From Candidatus Auribacterota bacterium (lineage in GTDB: Bacteria; Auribacterota; Tritonobacteria; UBA1439), in NCBI GenBank assembly GCA_026391995.1, contig JAPLCY010000290.1, positions 1 to 17,191 on the forward strand: a DNA stretch of 17,191 nucleotides, given 5' to 3'. Under the pieces are notes generated by a model. It was not told the origin of the DNA, made no database searches, and was given only the letters and a program-made list of their open reading frames with translations. The translations under genes and the position numbers were made by a program. Positions 8,245 to 14,456 of this stretch are shown piece by piece; position 1 is the stretch's first letter, and each line of letters starts with the position of its first letter.

Positions 8245-8315
8245 TTTGGGATTTGTGACCCGCCTCTGGCGGGCAAGTTTGGGACTTGCCTGCCGCATGG
8301 CAGGTTTGGGATTTC
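8245..8315. repeat. Composite repeat: three TTTGGGAYTT copies alternating with two hairpins
   Basis: Three copies of TTTGGGA(T/C)TT(G/C) start at 8245, 8278 and 8305. Between them lie two perfect palindromic stems: CCCGCC-tct-GGCGGG (8259-8273) and CCTGCC-gcat-GGCAGG (8289-8304). The pattern looks like a dispersed intergenic palindromic element repeated in tandem. It fills most of the 136-nt gap between the broken glgC and glgA. Whether other copies exist in the genome cannot be seen here. Confidence 0.65.
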
Positions 8316-8331
8316 CCGGAGGGGTTTTGCA

Positions 8332-9258
8332 TTGCCTAAGGGCCTCACAATCCTGATGGCCGCCTCAGAGGCGGTGCCGTTTGCAAAGACGGGCGGCCTC
8401 GCCGACGTCGCCGGCGCGCTCCCTTCCGCCCTTCGGGCCCTCGGTCACGACGTGCGGCTGGTGATCCCGAATTACCGGTGTGCGGCCTCCTCGAACCGCC
8501 CCATGGCGACCATGCCCCTCAGGCTCTCCATCCTGATGTCGAATCGCGGCACGGATGATTACGACATGCACCTCACCGGCCTCCCCTGGAGCACGTTCAC
8601 CCAGGAGGGGATGGAGTTCTATGGCAAAATCAACCTCCTCAAGGCGGGGATCGTGTATGCAGACAGAATCACGACCGTGAGCCGCCGCTATAGCGAGGAG
8701 ATACAGACGCCTAAGCTCGGCTACGGGCTCGACGGCCTCCTCAGCTCCAGGCGCGACGACCTTACCGGCATCCTGAACGGGGCGGACTATGCCCGTTGGG
8801 ACCCCGCGGCCGATCCGCTCATCCCGGCCCACTATACGGCGGCGGACATGGGCGGGAAGGCCCGCTGCAAGGAAGAGCTGCTGCGGCGGTATAGCCTTGA
8901 CGGGGCCGCGACGGTGCCGGTGATCGGCGTGGTGGGTCGCATGGCGGACCAGAAGGGCTATGACAGCCTGCGTTACGGGACGATACCGATTGTGCGCGCG
9001 ACGGGGGGCCTTGACGACACCATCACCCGCTACGACCAATTGACGCACGCGGGCAACGGTTTCAAATTCGAGGAGTACACCGCATCGGCGATGGTCGCCG
9101 CGGTCCGCGAGGCGCTCGGCATCTACGGGCGCGCGCCGCACTGGGAGCTGATACGGAAAAATGCGATGGCGTGCGACTTCTCGTGGGAGCGCTCGGCGCG
9201 CGAGTACGAGCGCGTCTACCACGCGGCCATGGAACGGAGGGGAGGGACAGGTGCCTGA
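8332..9258 (+). pseudogene. glgA: Glycogen synthase remnant with two in-frame internal deletions
   Basis: ADP-glucose-dependent starch/glycogen synthase (GT5) reduced to 308 residues against the usual 480 or so. The N-terminus has the ADP-glucose loop FAKTGGLADVAGALP. The first gap is near residue 75, where RLSILMSNRGTDD joins YDMHLTGLPW; the missing stretch normally holds the catalytic HAHDWQ region. The second is between Asp211 and Ser212 (nt 8964/8965), where GRMADQKGYD joins SLRYGTIPIV; the missing stretch normally holds the C-terminal Rossmann core and FEPCGL with its catalytic Glu. Both joins keep the frame. The TTG start has GGAGGGG (8318-8324) 7 nt upstream. It overlaps galT by 8 nt. 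Catalysis is very unlikely; a remodelled non-catalytic protein or an assembly collapse remain possible. Confidence 0.85.
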
Positions 9259-10270
9259 ACTGAGAAAAGACCCGATTCTTGGCCGCTGGGTGATCATCTC
9301 CACCGAGCGGGCGCAGCGACCGAAGGATTTCGTCGCCTGTCCCGAAAAGCCGGATCCGAAGAACTGCCCTTTTTGCGGCGGCAGGGAGAATCTCACCCCC
9401 CCCGAGATATTCGCCTTCAGGGCGCCCCACACCGCGCCCAACGGCCCCGGCTGGGAGGTGCGCGTGGTGCCCAACAAGTACCCCGCCCTCAGGGTCGAGG
9501 GCGACCTCGAGAAGGCGGGGGTGGGGATGTATGACCGGATGAACGGGATAGGCGCCCATGAGGTGATCATCGAGACGCCCGACCATTACACCACCATCGA
9601 GCAGCAGAGCCGCGAGGGGGTGGGCAAGATCCTCGAAGCCTACAAGCTCAGGCTCCTTGACCTGAGCAAGGACCTGCGCTTCAAGTACATCCTGATCTTC
9701 CGCAACCAGGGGAGGACCGCCGGCGCGTCCCTCTCGCACCCGCACTCACAACTCATCGCGACCCCCGTGACCCCGAAACGCGTGAAGGAGGAGCTCGCCG
9801 GCGCGCGCGAGTATTTCGACTTCAAGGACCGGTGCATCTTCTGCGACATCGTCCGGCAGGAACTCGATGAACACAGCCGCATTGTGTATGAGAATGAAAT
9901 GTTCGTCTCGTTCTGCCCCTTCGCCTCGCGTTTCCCGTTCGAGATATGGGTCATCCCGAAGCGACATGAGCTCGACTTCCAATCGCAATCCCCAAAAGAG
10001 ATGCATGTCCTGGCGGATATGATGATCGTCACGCTGAAGAAGCTCAAGGCGGCCCTGAACAATCCGCAGTATAACTACCTCCTTCACACCGCGCCCCTGC
10101 GACGGCCCCGTAAGGATTACTGGACCACCATCGAACACGACTACCACTGGCACATCGAGATCATGCCCCGCCTCACCCAGATGGCGGGATTCGAGTGGGG
10201 GACCGGTTTTTATATCAACCCCACCGCGCCCGAGGAAGCGGCGAAATACCTCAGGGATGTGGATATCTGA
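9251..10270 (+). CDS. galT: GalT-family nucleotidyltransferase, ADP-glucose phosphorylase-like
   Basis: A 339-residue HIT-superfamily enzyme of the galactose-1-phosphate uridylyltransferase family. It begins PELRKDPILGRWVIIS and carries two CxxC zinc motifs (CPFC at 39-42, CIFC at 195-198), the catalytic HPHSQ (163-167, nucleophile His165) and a C-terminal YHWHIEIMPR. The C-terminal half (FPFEIWVIPKRH, GFEWGTGFYINP) is, from memory, closer to the plant ADP-glucose phosphorylase At5g18200 than to E. coli GalT. Its place in a glycogen cluster also favours ADP-glucose over UDP-galactose chemistry; both points are inference. GTG 9251 follows GGAGGG (9241-9246) and overlaps the glgA stop by 8 nt. 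The gene looks intact. Confidence 0.88.
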   Translation: MPELRKDPILGRWVIISTERAQRPKDFVACPEKPDPKNCPFCGGRENLTPPEIFAFRAPHTAPNGPGWEVRVVPNKYPALRVEGDLEKAGVGMYDRMNGIGAHEVIIETPDHYTTIEQQSREGVGKILEAYKLRLLDLSKDLRFKYILIFRNQGRTAGASLSHPHSQLIATPVTPKRVKEELAGAREYFDFKDRCIFCDIVRQELDEHSRIVYENEMFVSFCPFASRFPFEIWVIPKRHELDFQSQSPKEMHVLADMMIVTLKKLKAALNNPQYNYLLHTAPLRRPRKDYWTTIEHDYHWHIEIMPRLTQMAGFEWGTGFYINPTAPEEAAKYLRDVDI

Positions 10271-10457
10271 ACAACGTATAATCAGACCTCGACTATTGAC
10301 TAAGACGATCAAAGTCTCAGCCTGATCTATTCATCAAACACCCTCCCACGCCTTTCTTCCCCATCAAGGGGTGGGAATTGGCTATAATGTCAATCGCACG
10401 GGCCCAATGCTCATCAACCAGTTTCACGTCATGGATAATTAAATCGGGGAATGGTGT
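10271..10457. other. Intergenic region before the GH57 gene
   Basis: 187 nt without a convincing gene. A TATAAT (10383-10388) in a GGCTATAATGTC context is a possible -10 for the GH57 gene, but no TTGACA-like box stands 16-18 nt upstream. A second TATAAT (10277-10282) also lacks a -35 partner. A nested inverted repeat TCCCAC...GTGGGA around CCCC-atcaa-GGGG (about 10343-10374) could fold, but has no T-run. Read on the minus strand, 10317-10457 is an open protein-like stretch (IIHDVKLVDEHWARAIDIIA) with no start of its own, possibly a gene scrap. Confidence 0.35.
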
Positions 10458-12629
10458 ATGAAAGGAATCTCCCTGGCGTTTTTCTGGCACATGCACCAGC
10501 CGTACTACTTTAACCCGGTCACCCGGGAGAGCGTCATGCCCTGGGTGCGGATGCACGCCACGCGCGGTTACTTCGACCTGGTCTCGATACTTGGCGACTA
10601 CCCCGCACTCCGCCAGACGTTCAACTATGTCCCCTCGCTCCTCAAGCAGATCGAGCAGTACAACCGCGGCGAGGTGCGCGACCTCTGCTACGAACACACC
10701 GCCAGGCCCGCGGGGGAGCTCACGCAGGGGGAGAGGGAGTTCATACTCTGGAACTTCTTCATGGTCAACTGGGAGACTATGCTGAAGCCATACCCGCGTT
10801 ACACGGAGCTGCTCTACGCGCGGGGGGCATCGGTCACGGACGATACGCTCGCCGAGGCCGCCCGGCGCTTCAGCGAAAGGGATGTGCGCGACCTCCAGGT
10901 CTGGTTCAACCTCACATGGTTCGGCATCATGGCCTGCGTGCGCTATCCCGAGCTCAAGGAATACAAGAAAAAGGGATCCGGCTTCAGCGAGGAGGAAAAG
11001 CAGCGCATCCTTGAAATCCAGCGGGACATACTCAAGAGCGTCATACCCCTCCACCGCGAAGCGGAGGGGAGGGGACAGATCGAGCTCACCACGAGCCCGT
11101 TCTACCACCCGATCATGCCGCTCCTCTATGACACCGATTTTGCCCGGCGCGCCATGCCCGACGTCCCTCTCCCCGCGCGATACCATTATCCCGGCGATGT
11201 GGCCGGCCAACTGGCGGAGGCCGTGCGGTATCACAAGTATCTTTTTGGCAAGGAACCCGCGGGCCTCTGGCCACCGGAGGGATCGGTATGCCCGGAGATC
11301 GTTCCCCTCGTTTCGGACGCCGGCATACGATGGATGGCGACGGATGAGGAGGTACTGTTCAGGTCCACAGGGAAAAGGGACCGCGGGGCCGTCCTCTATC
11401 GTCCCTACAGGGTTGAACATGGCGGAAAGGCGGTCGCGATGATATTCCGGGACAGAGAGCTCTCCGACCGGATCGGATTCAGCTATGCCTTCAACGAACC
11501 GAAGAGCGCGGCCGCCGATTTTCTGGAGCAGGTGGCGGAGATCGCCAAAACCGCGCAGGGAGACCAACCGCTCCTGAGCATCATCCTGGATGGGGAGAAC
11601 CCGTGGCAGAGCTATCCCGACGGGGGAGAAAGCTTCCTCCGCCATCTATACGAAGGCTTGAGCGCGAGTAAATTCGTGACGACGGTGCGGGTGGGGGAGT
11701 ATCTCGAGGCCCATCCCCCCCGGGACACGATCACCACCCTCCACAGCGGCTCTTGGATTGACAGCAACTATGGTGTCTGGATCGGGGAGGAGGAGGACAA
11801 CGTCGCCTGGGACCTGCTCGGGGCGGCGCGCGCGGCGTTCGGAAAGAAGGCCACTTCGGCAACGCCGGCAGCGCGGGAGAAAGCCCGCGAGGAAATCAAC
11901 GCGGCCGAGGGGAGCGACTGGTTCTGGTGGTACGGCGAGCGCTTCTCGAGCGACAGCGACCCGGCCTTTGACGAGCTCTTCCGGACGCACCTCAAGAACG
12001 TCTACGCCGCCCTCGGCATGGATATTCCCCAGCTCCTCAATACACCGATACTCCATCTGGGCAGGGTTTCCGTGGCCGAGGAACCTAAGGCGTTTCTCAA
12101 ACCCATCATTGACGGAAAGGAGAGCTCGTACTACGAGTGGGTCGACGCGGGTAAATACCACGAGACCTCTCCGGACAGCACGATGTGCAAGTCGGAGGCG
12201 TGTGTCGAGGGGATCCAGTATGGTTTCGATAGACGCAACTTCTATCTCCGGATCGACCCGCGGAAGAAGCCCGGCGAGCACGGCAAGTTCGGACACCGGT
12301 TCCACGTTCACTTCAACAGCCCGAAGGTATGCCGGATTTCCTTCTCGCTGCCTCCCCGGGAAGGAGCCGCGCAGACATTCGAGCTCTCGCATAAAAACGA
12401 ATCGGGGAAATACGGCACGAAGACCTCTCTCGAGAGCATCGCCGCCGATTCAATCATAGAGCTGGCCGTGCCGTTCCGCAGCCTGGGCTTTGCCGGGGGT
12501 AAAGAGGCGCACTTCTATGTCCAGGTCATAACAGGCAAGGTTGAGCTCGAGAGGCACCCCCGCGGCGGCTATATCGCCTTCACGGTCCCCGATAAGGAAT
12601 TCGAGCTCGAACGCTGGTCCGCCCTTTAA
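10458..12629 (+). CDS. Glycoside hydrolase family 57 alpha-glucanase
   Basis: A 723-residue cytoplasmic GH57 enzyme (no signal peptide) acting on alpha-1,4 and/or alpha-1,6 glucans. The conserved regions are in order: WHMHQPY (10-16), GQIELTTSPF (206-215), GLWPPEGS with the nucleophile Glu274, and ILDGENPW with the acid/base Asp378; GEEEDNVAWDL near 443 fits the fifth region. After about residue 520 comes a C-terminal beta-rich domain (FDRRNFYLRIDP, HFYVQVITG) resembling the accessory domains of amylopullulanase-like GH57 proteins. Start ATG 10458 has GGGGAATGG just upstream. It probably degrades stored glycogen or maltodextrin and is intact, unlike glgC and glgA upstream. Amylase, pullulanase or glucanotransferase activity cannot be separated by eye. 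Confidence 0.9.
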   Translation: MKGISLAFFWHMHQPYYFNPVTRESVMPWVRMHATRGYFDLVSILGDYPALRQTFNYVPSLLKQIEQYNRGEVRDLCYEHTARPAGELTQGEREFILWNFFMVNWETMLKPYPRYTELLYARGASVTDDTLAEAARRFSERDVRDLQVWFNLTWFGIMACVRYPELKEYKKKGSGFSEEEKQRILEIQRDILKSVIPLHREAEGRGQIELTTSPFYHPIMPLLYDTDFARRAMPDVPLPARYHYPGDVAGQLAEAVRYHKYLFGKEPAGLWPPEGSVCPEIVPLVSDAGIRWMATDEEVLFRSTGKRDRGAVLYRPYRVEHGGKAVAMIFRDRELSDRIGFSYAFNEPKSAAADFLEQVAEIAKTAQGDQPLLSIILDGENPWQSYPDGGESFLRHLYEGLSASKFVTTVRVGEYLEAHPPRDTITTLHSGSWIDSNYGVWIGEEEDNVAWDLLGAARAAFGKKATSATPAAREKAREEINAAEGSDWFWWYGERFSSDSDPAFDELFRTHLKNVYAALGMDIPQLLNTPILHLGRVSVAEEPKAFLKPIIDGKESSYYEWVDAGKYHETSPDSTMCKSEACVEGIQYGFDRRNFYLRIDPRKKPGEHGKFGHRFHVHFNSPKVCRISFSLPPREGAAQTFELSHKNESGKYGTKTSLESIAADSIIELAVPFRSLGFAGGKEAHFYVQVITGKVELERHPRGGYIAFTVPDKEFELERWSAL

Positions 12630-12723
12630 TAACAGGGGCTTATGCTTTCCCCCGGATGCGCCATTCCATGTCGGGCACCCCCCCCGGGGGCCGATCCCTC
12701 GCGTCACGCACAGAATATTGTGA

Positions 12724-12753
12724 TTGACACATATAACAAAATCATGTTATATA
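12724..12753 (+). promoter_or_regulatory. Promoter of the ATPase gene
   Basis: Perfect -35 TTGACA at 12724-12729, with an AT-rich -10 region (TATATA 12748-12753, 18-nt spacer; TATATT 12750-12755 is an alternative with 20 nt). The whole spacer and -10 are covered by the first palindrome described below, so a bound protein would block RNA polymerase. The TATAAT-like GATAAT at 12759-12764 is too far from this -35. Confidence 0.5.
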
Positions 12754-12794
12754 TTTTAGATAATAGAATAACACATAACTTTTTTATGTTATAT
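12731..12794. promoter_or_regulatory. Paired palindromic operators, 42 bp centre to centre
   Basis: Palindrome 1 spans 12731-12752: perfect 8-bp arms ATATAACA and TGTTATAT around AAATCA. Palindrome 2 shares the core ATAAC-8 nt-GTTAT (12775-12792), with the right side ATGTTATATAT identical to that of palindrome 1. Their centres (12741.5 and 12783.5) are 42 bp apart, four turns of B-DNA, so two dimers would sit on the same face. A further ATAAC half-site is at 12768-12772. The second palindrome ends 8 nt before the ATG at 12800 and takes the place where a Shine-Dalgarno would be. Likely bound by a winged-helix or HTH protein, plausibly the one encoded next. Confidence 0.7.
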
Positions 12795-12799
12795 ATCTC

Positions 12800-13957
12800 A
12801 TGGGGTATTCGGCCTTGAAACAACCGCGGCATTCGACGGGTCACTATTTCCGCTCCGGCGGCGACCAGATTTCAAGCAGGTCGCTTTCCCTTTTTTCAGG
12901 AAGGGAGCGCGAGCTGTCCAACATCCGCGAGGCGTTAGCGGCCGGTTCCCGCACGGTTTTTATAGAGGGTGCGGAGGGGGTGGGGAAGACAAGCCTTGGA
13001 AATTATCTCCGCCTTGAAAAGGGCGGCAGGGGGCTCTGGTGCGCCCCCGAAATCGAGTGCGAGGGCGGGTTGGGAATCGATTTTCTTCGCGGATCGGCGC
13101 TCCGGGAGATAATCGACATGCTCGACGGCTGCGGCATGCTCGCCGGCGATCAGGCCGGGATCCTCGCCGAGCGGAGGGGTATCCTCGCAGAATGGGCACG
13201 CAGGCAGATAAAGGATCAGGCCCCCGGGGATGGCGCGAAAAAATCACCCCGTGGCGGGCATAAATCCACACACAATATCCGGGCGTTCCTTGCCGAATGC
13301 GCCGAGATGGCCGTCGGGGCCGGTTTCAGCGAGGGATTGATTTTTCAGGCCGGGGTGGGGGAGGGAAGCAAAATCACGGCGGGTATGATTGATGATATCT
13401 CAGGCCCTCATATAAGGTGGATTATCACCGGACCGGTCGGAGCCGGCCGCGACCTCGCAGGCACTGTGGAGAATCTGCTATGGCTGGATCTCGATCCGCT
13501 GCCAGAAAATGTTTTCAAGCACGCCCTTGTGAAACGCTTTCCCGAAATCGAAGAAGCGTGCCCCGGGGTTGCGAAGAATGTCTATAATCTAGCTTCGGGC
13601 AACCTTGGCTACACATTCAAGCTATTGGGTGATTTTCGCTCATATATGAAAGCAGGCCCCGGATACATACCCCTGGCAAGCCCCGAATACGCTCAGGCGA
13701 CCCTTGTTAGCATGGCCCGGCGGGAAGTTTCCGGAAAATCCCCCACCCGCCTTGGCGAAGAAATCCTACGCATTCTCTCAGGGAGCCAATTCCTGACCAC
13801 CGGGAGGCTCACAAAGGCCCTTAAAAGGCAGCAGGCAAGCATCTCCCGTACACTTGCCGAGCTGCGCGAGAAAGGCCTTGTCTCGTGCCATTCTGTGGGC
13901 CGGGAAAGGCTCTATAAGGCCTCTGCCGCGGCCAGAGTGGCCTTTTCAGGGCCCTAG
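12800..13957 (+). CDS. AAA-type ATPase with C-terminal winged helix
   Basis: A 385-residue P-loop ATPase. Residues 31-40 (LFSGRERELS) are the usual entry to STAND/archaeal-type ATPases, followed by Walker A GAEGVGKT (57-64). The expected Walker B position (GLIFQAGVGEG, about 179-189) lacks the hydrophobic-DE pattern, so hydrolysis may be impaired. A sensor-like IRWIITGP follows at 205-212. Residues 318-375 form a winged helix-turn-helix (LTTGRLTKALKRQQASISRT, then LAELREKGLVSCHSVGRERL), as in transcription regulators and in AAA+winged-helix initiators. No Shine-Dalgarno is present before the ATG at 12800. Phased palindromes cover its promoter, suggesting autoregulation; DnaA-like boxes follow its stop. 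Exact family not recognised; function unknown. Confidence 0.75.
   Translation: MGYSALKQPRHSTGHYFRSGGDQISSRSLSLFSGRERELSNIREALAAGSRTVFIEGAEGVGKTSLGNYLRLEKGGRGLWCAPEIECEGGLGIDFLRGSALREIIDMLDGCGMLAGDQAGILAERRGILAEWARRQIKDQAPGDGAKKSPRGGHKSTHNIRAFLAECAEMAVGAGFSEGLIFQAGVGEGSKITAGMIDDISGPHIRWIITGPVGAGRDLAGTVENLLWLDLDPLPENVFKHALVKRFPEIEEACPGVAKNVYNLASGNLGYTFKLLGDFRSYMKAGPGYIPLASPEYAQATLVSMARREVSGKSPTRLGEEILRILSGSQFLTTGRLTKALKRQQASISRTLAELREKGLVSCHSVGRERLYKASAAARVAFSGP
13916..13946 (+). terminator. Possible terminator hairpin at the end of the ATPase gene
   Basis: AAGGCCTCTG (13916-13925) pairs with CAGAG and GCCTT (13933-13944, two-base bulge) around a 7-nt loop, followed by TTTT (13943-13946, partly in the stem). 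It lies inside the last codons of the ATPase gene. The T-run is short, so this is a weak call; a second GC-rich palindrome GGGCCC-tagccc-GGGCCC (13950-13967) directly follows. Confidence 0.35.
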
Positions 13958-13978
13958 CCCGGGCCCGCCCCCCAAGAA

Positions 13979-13999
13979 AAATCCACAAGGTTATCCACA
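13979..13999 (+). other. Tandem DnaA-box-like sites
   Basis: TTATCCACA at 13991-13999 is a perfect consensus DnaA box. AAATCCACA at 13979-13987 matches 7 of 9 positions and is in the same orientation 12 bp away. They lie 22-42 bp after the ATPase stop, before an AT-rich stretch. One perfect 9-mer can occur by chance in a genome many times; a tandem pair is less likely. No dnaA or dnaN gene is in the window. Confidence 0.5.
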
Positions 14000-14020
14000 A
14001 GTTGTTCAAGGATGGACGCA

Positions 14021-14059
14021 ATCACGGCAATACCAGCACGATGAAGCCGAAACCGTGAT
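14021..14059. repeat. Inverted repeat ATCACGG/CCGTGAT
   Basis: Perfect 7-bp arms ATCACGG (14021-14027) and CCGTGAT (14053-14059) enclose 25 nt, with a further CGGC/GCCG pairing inside. It may be a hairpin in RNA or a binding site. It lies between the DnaA-like boxes and the palindromic promoter at 14074-14090; role unknown. Confidence 0.4.
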
Positions 14060-14060
14060 C

Positions 14061-14090
14061 TTAGTTAGTTTACATAAGGTACCTTATAAT
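14061..14090 (+). promoter_or_regulatory. Perfect 14-bp palindrome over a consensus -10 box
   Basis: ATAAGGTACCTTAT (14074-14087) is a perfect 14-bp palindrome, and its right edge overlaps TATAAT at 14085-14090. A weak -35 (TTAGTT, 14061-14066, 18-nt spacer) is upstream. An ATG follows directly at 14091 and opens only 27 codons (MKRDINNDGPLGYLFADYRC...), so no clear product is driven on the plus strand. This could be an operator for a local HTH protein. The call rests on symmetry alone. Confidence 0.4.
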
Positions 14091-14153
14091 ATGAAGCGCG
14101 ACATTAATAATGATGGACCTCTTGGCTACTTGTTTGCTGATTATCGATGTAGA

Positions 14154-14420
14154 TCACTTGGAGGCTTTGATTGAATTAGATTCTGCTGAAAATTTATTCG
14201 CCATAAATGATTCTATGCTTTTTAAATGTTTCTCTCTGGGCGCATAACTCCCCTTCAACCACCGTTGGATAGTCCTGCGATTTACGCCGATAATAGTTGC
14301 GAGTGTAGATGTACGAAAATCAAATTCTTCGGCTTTCATGTAAAGATATTTCCGGTGGCACTCAACAAAACGCTGCCATCGAGAATCTTGAAGTGTGCTG
14401 CGGGAGGATTTTCTTCGCAC
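14154..14420 (-). CDS. Small helix-turn-helix protein
   Basis: An 88-residue basic protein in AT-rich DNA. Residues 38-57 (STLATIIGVNRRTIQRWLKG) are a clear helix-turn-helix: helix, glycine turn, then a recognition helix with RRTIQRW, followed by a supporting helix. The GTG start at 14420 has only a weak purine tract; ATG at 14339 (residue 28) would give 61 residues still containing the whole HTH. It lies 36 nt downstream of lepB on the same strand, with no terminator seen between, so it may be read from the lepA-lepB transcript. Its AT-richness against its GC-rich neighbours suggests acquisition. It could bind the palindromes nearby; family not recognised. Confidence 0.6.
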   Translation of the reverse strand: MRRKSSRSTLQDSRWQRFVECHRKYLYMKAEEFDFRTSTLATIIGVNRRTIQRWLKGSYAPREKHLKSIESFMANKFSAESNSIKASK

Positions 14421-14456
14421 GGGATTAACTCTACCCTACTTGATTATCTATTTTAC

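Noticed and set aside
8365..9570. 401-codon minus-strand ORF across glgA and galT
   Set aside because: It is antisense to recognisable GlgA and GalT homology and its translation has no recognisable motif; GC-rich genes often leave such shadows.
10317..11645. 442-codon minus-strand ORF opposite the GH57 gene
   Set aside because: Nearly all of it is antisense to strongly conserved GH57 motifs; only the last 46 codons lie in intergenic DNA and are reported separately.
12660..12700. Terminator from the CCCCCCCC/GGGGG run after GH57
   Set aside because: Self-complementary but with almost no loop and no T-run; it may still stall polymerase, but I cannot support a call.
12731..12794. CRISPR-like repeat array
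   Set aside because: Only two palindromic copies without uniform spacers or repeats; operator geometry explains them better.
14091..14174. 27-codon plus-strand ORF after the 14-bp palindrome
   Set aside because: Too short, no Shine-Dalgarno, no hydrophobic or motif signal, and it overlaps the 3' end of the HTH gene.
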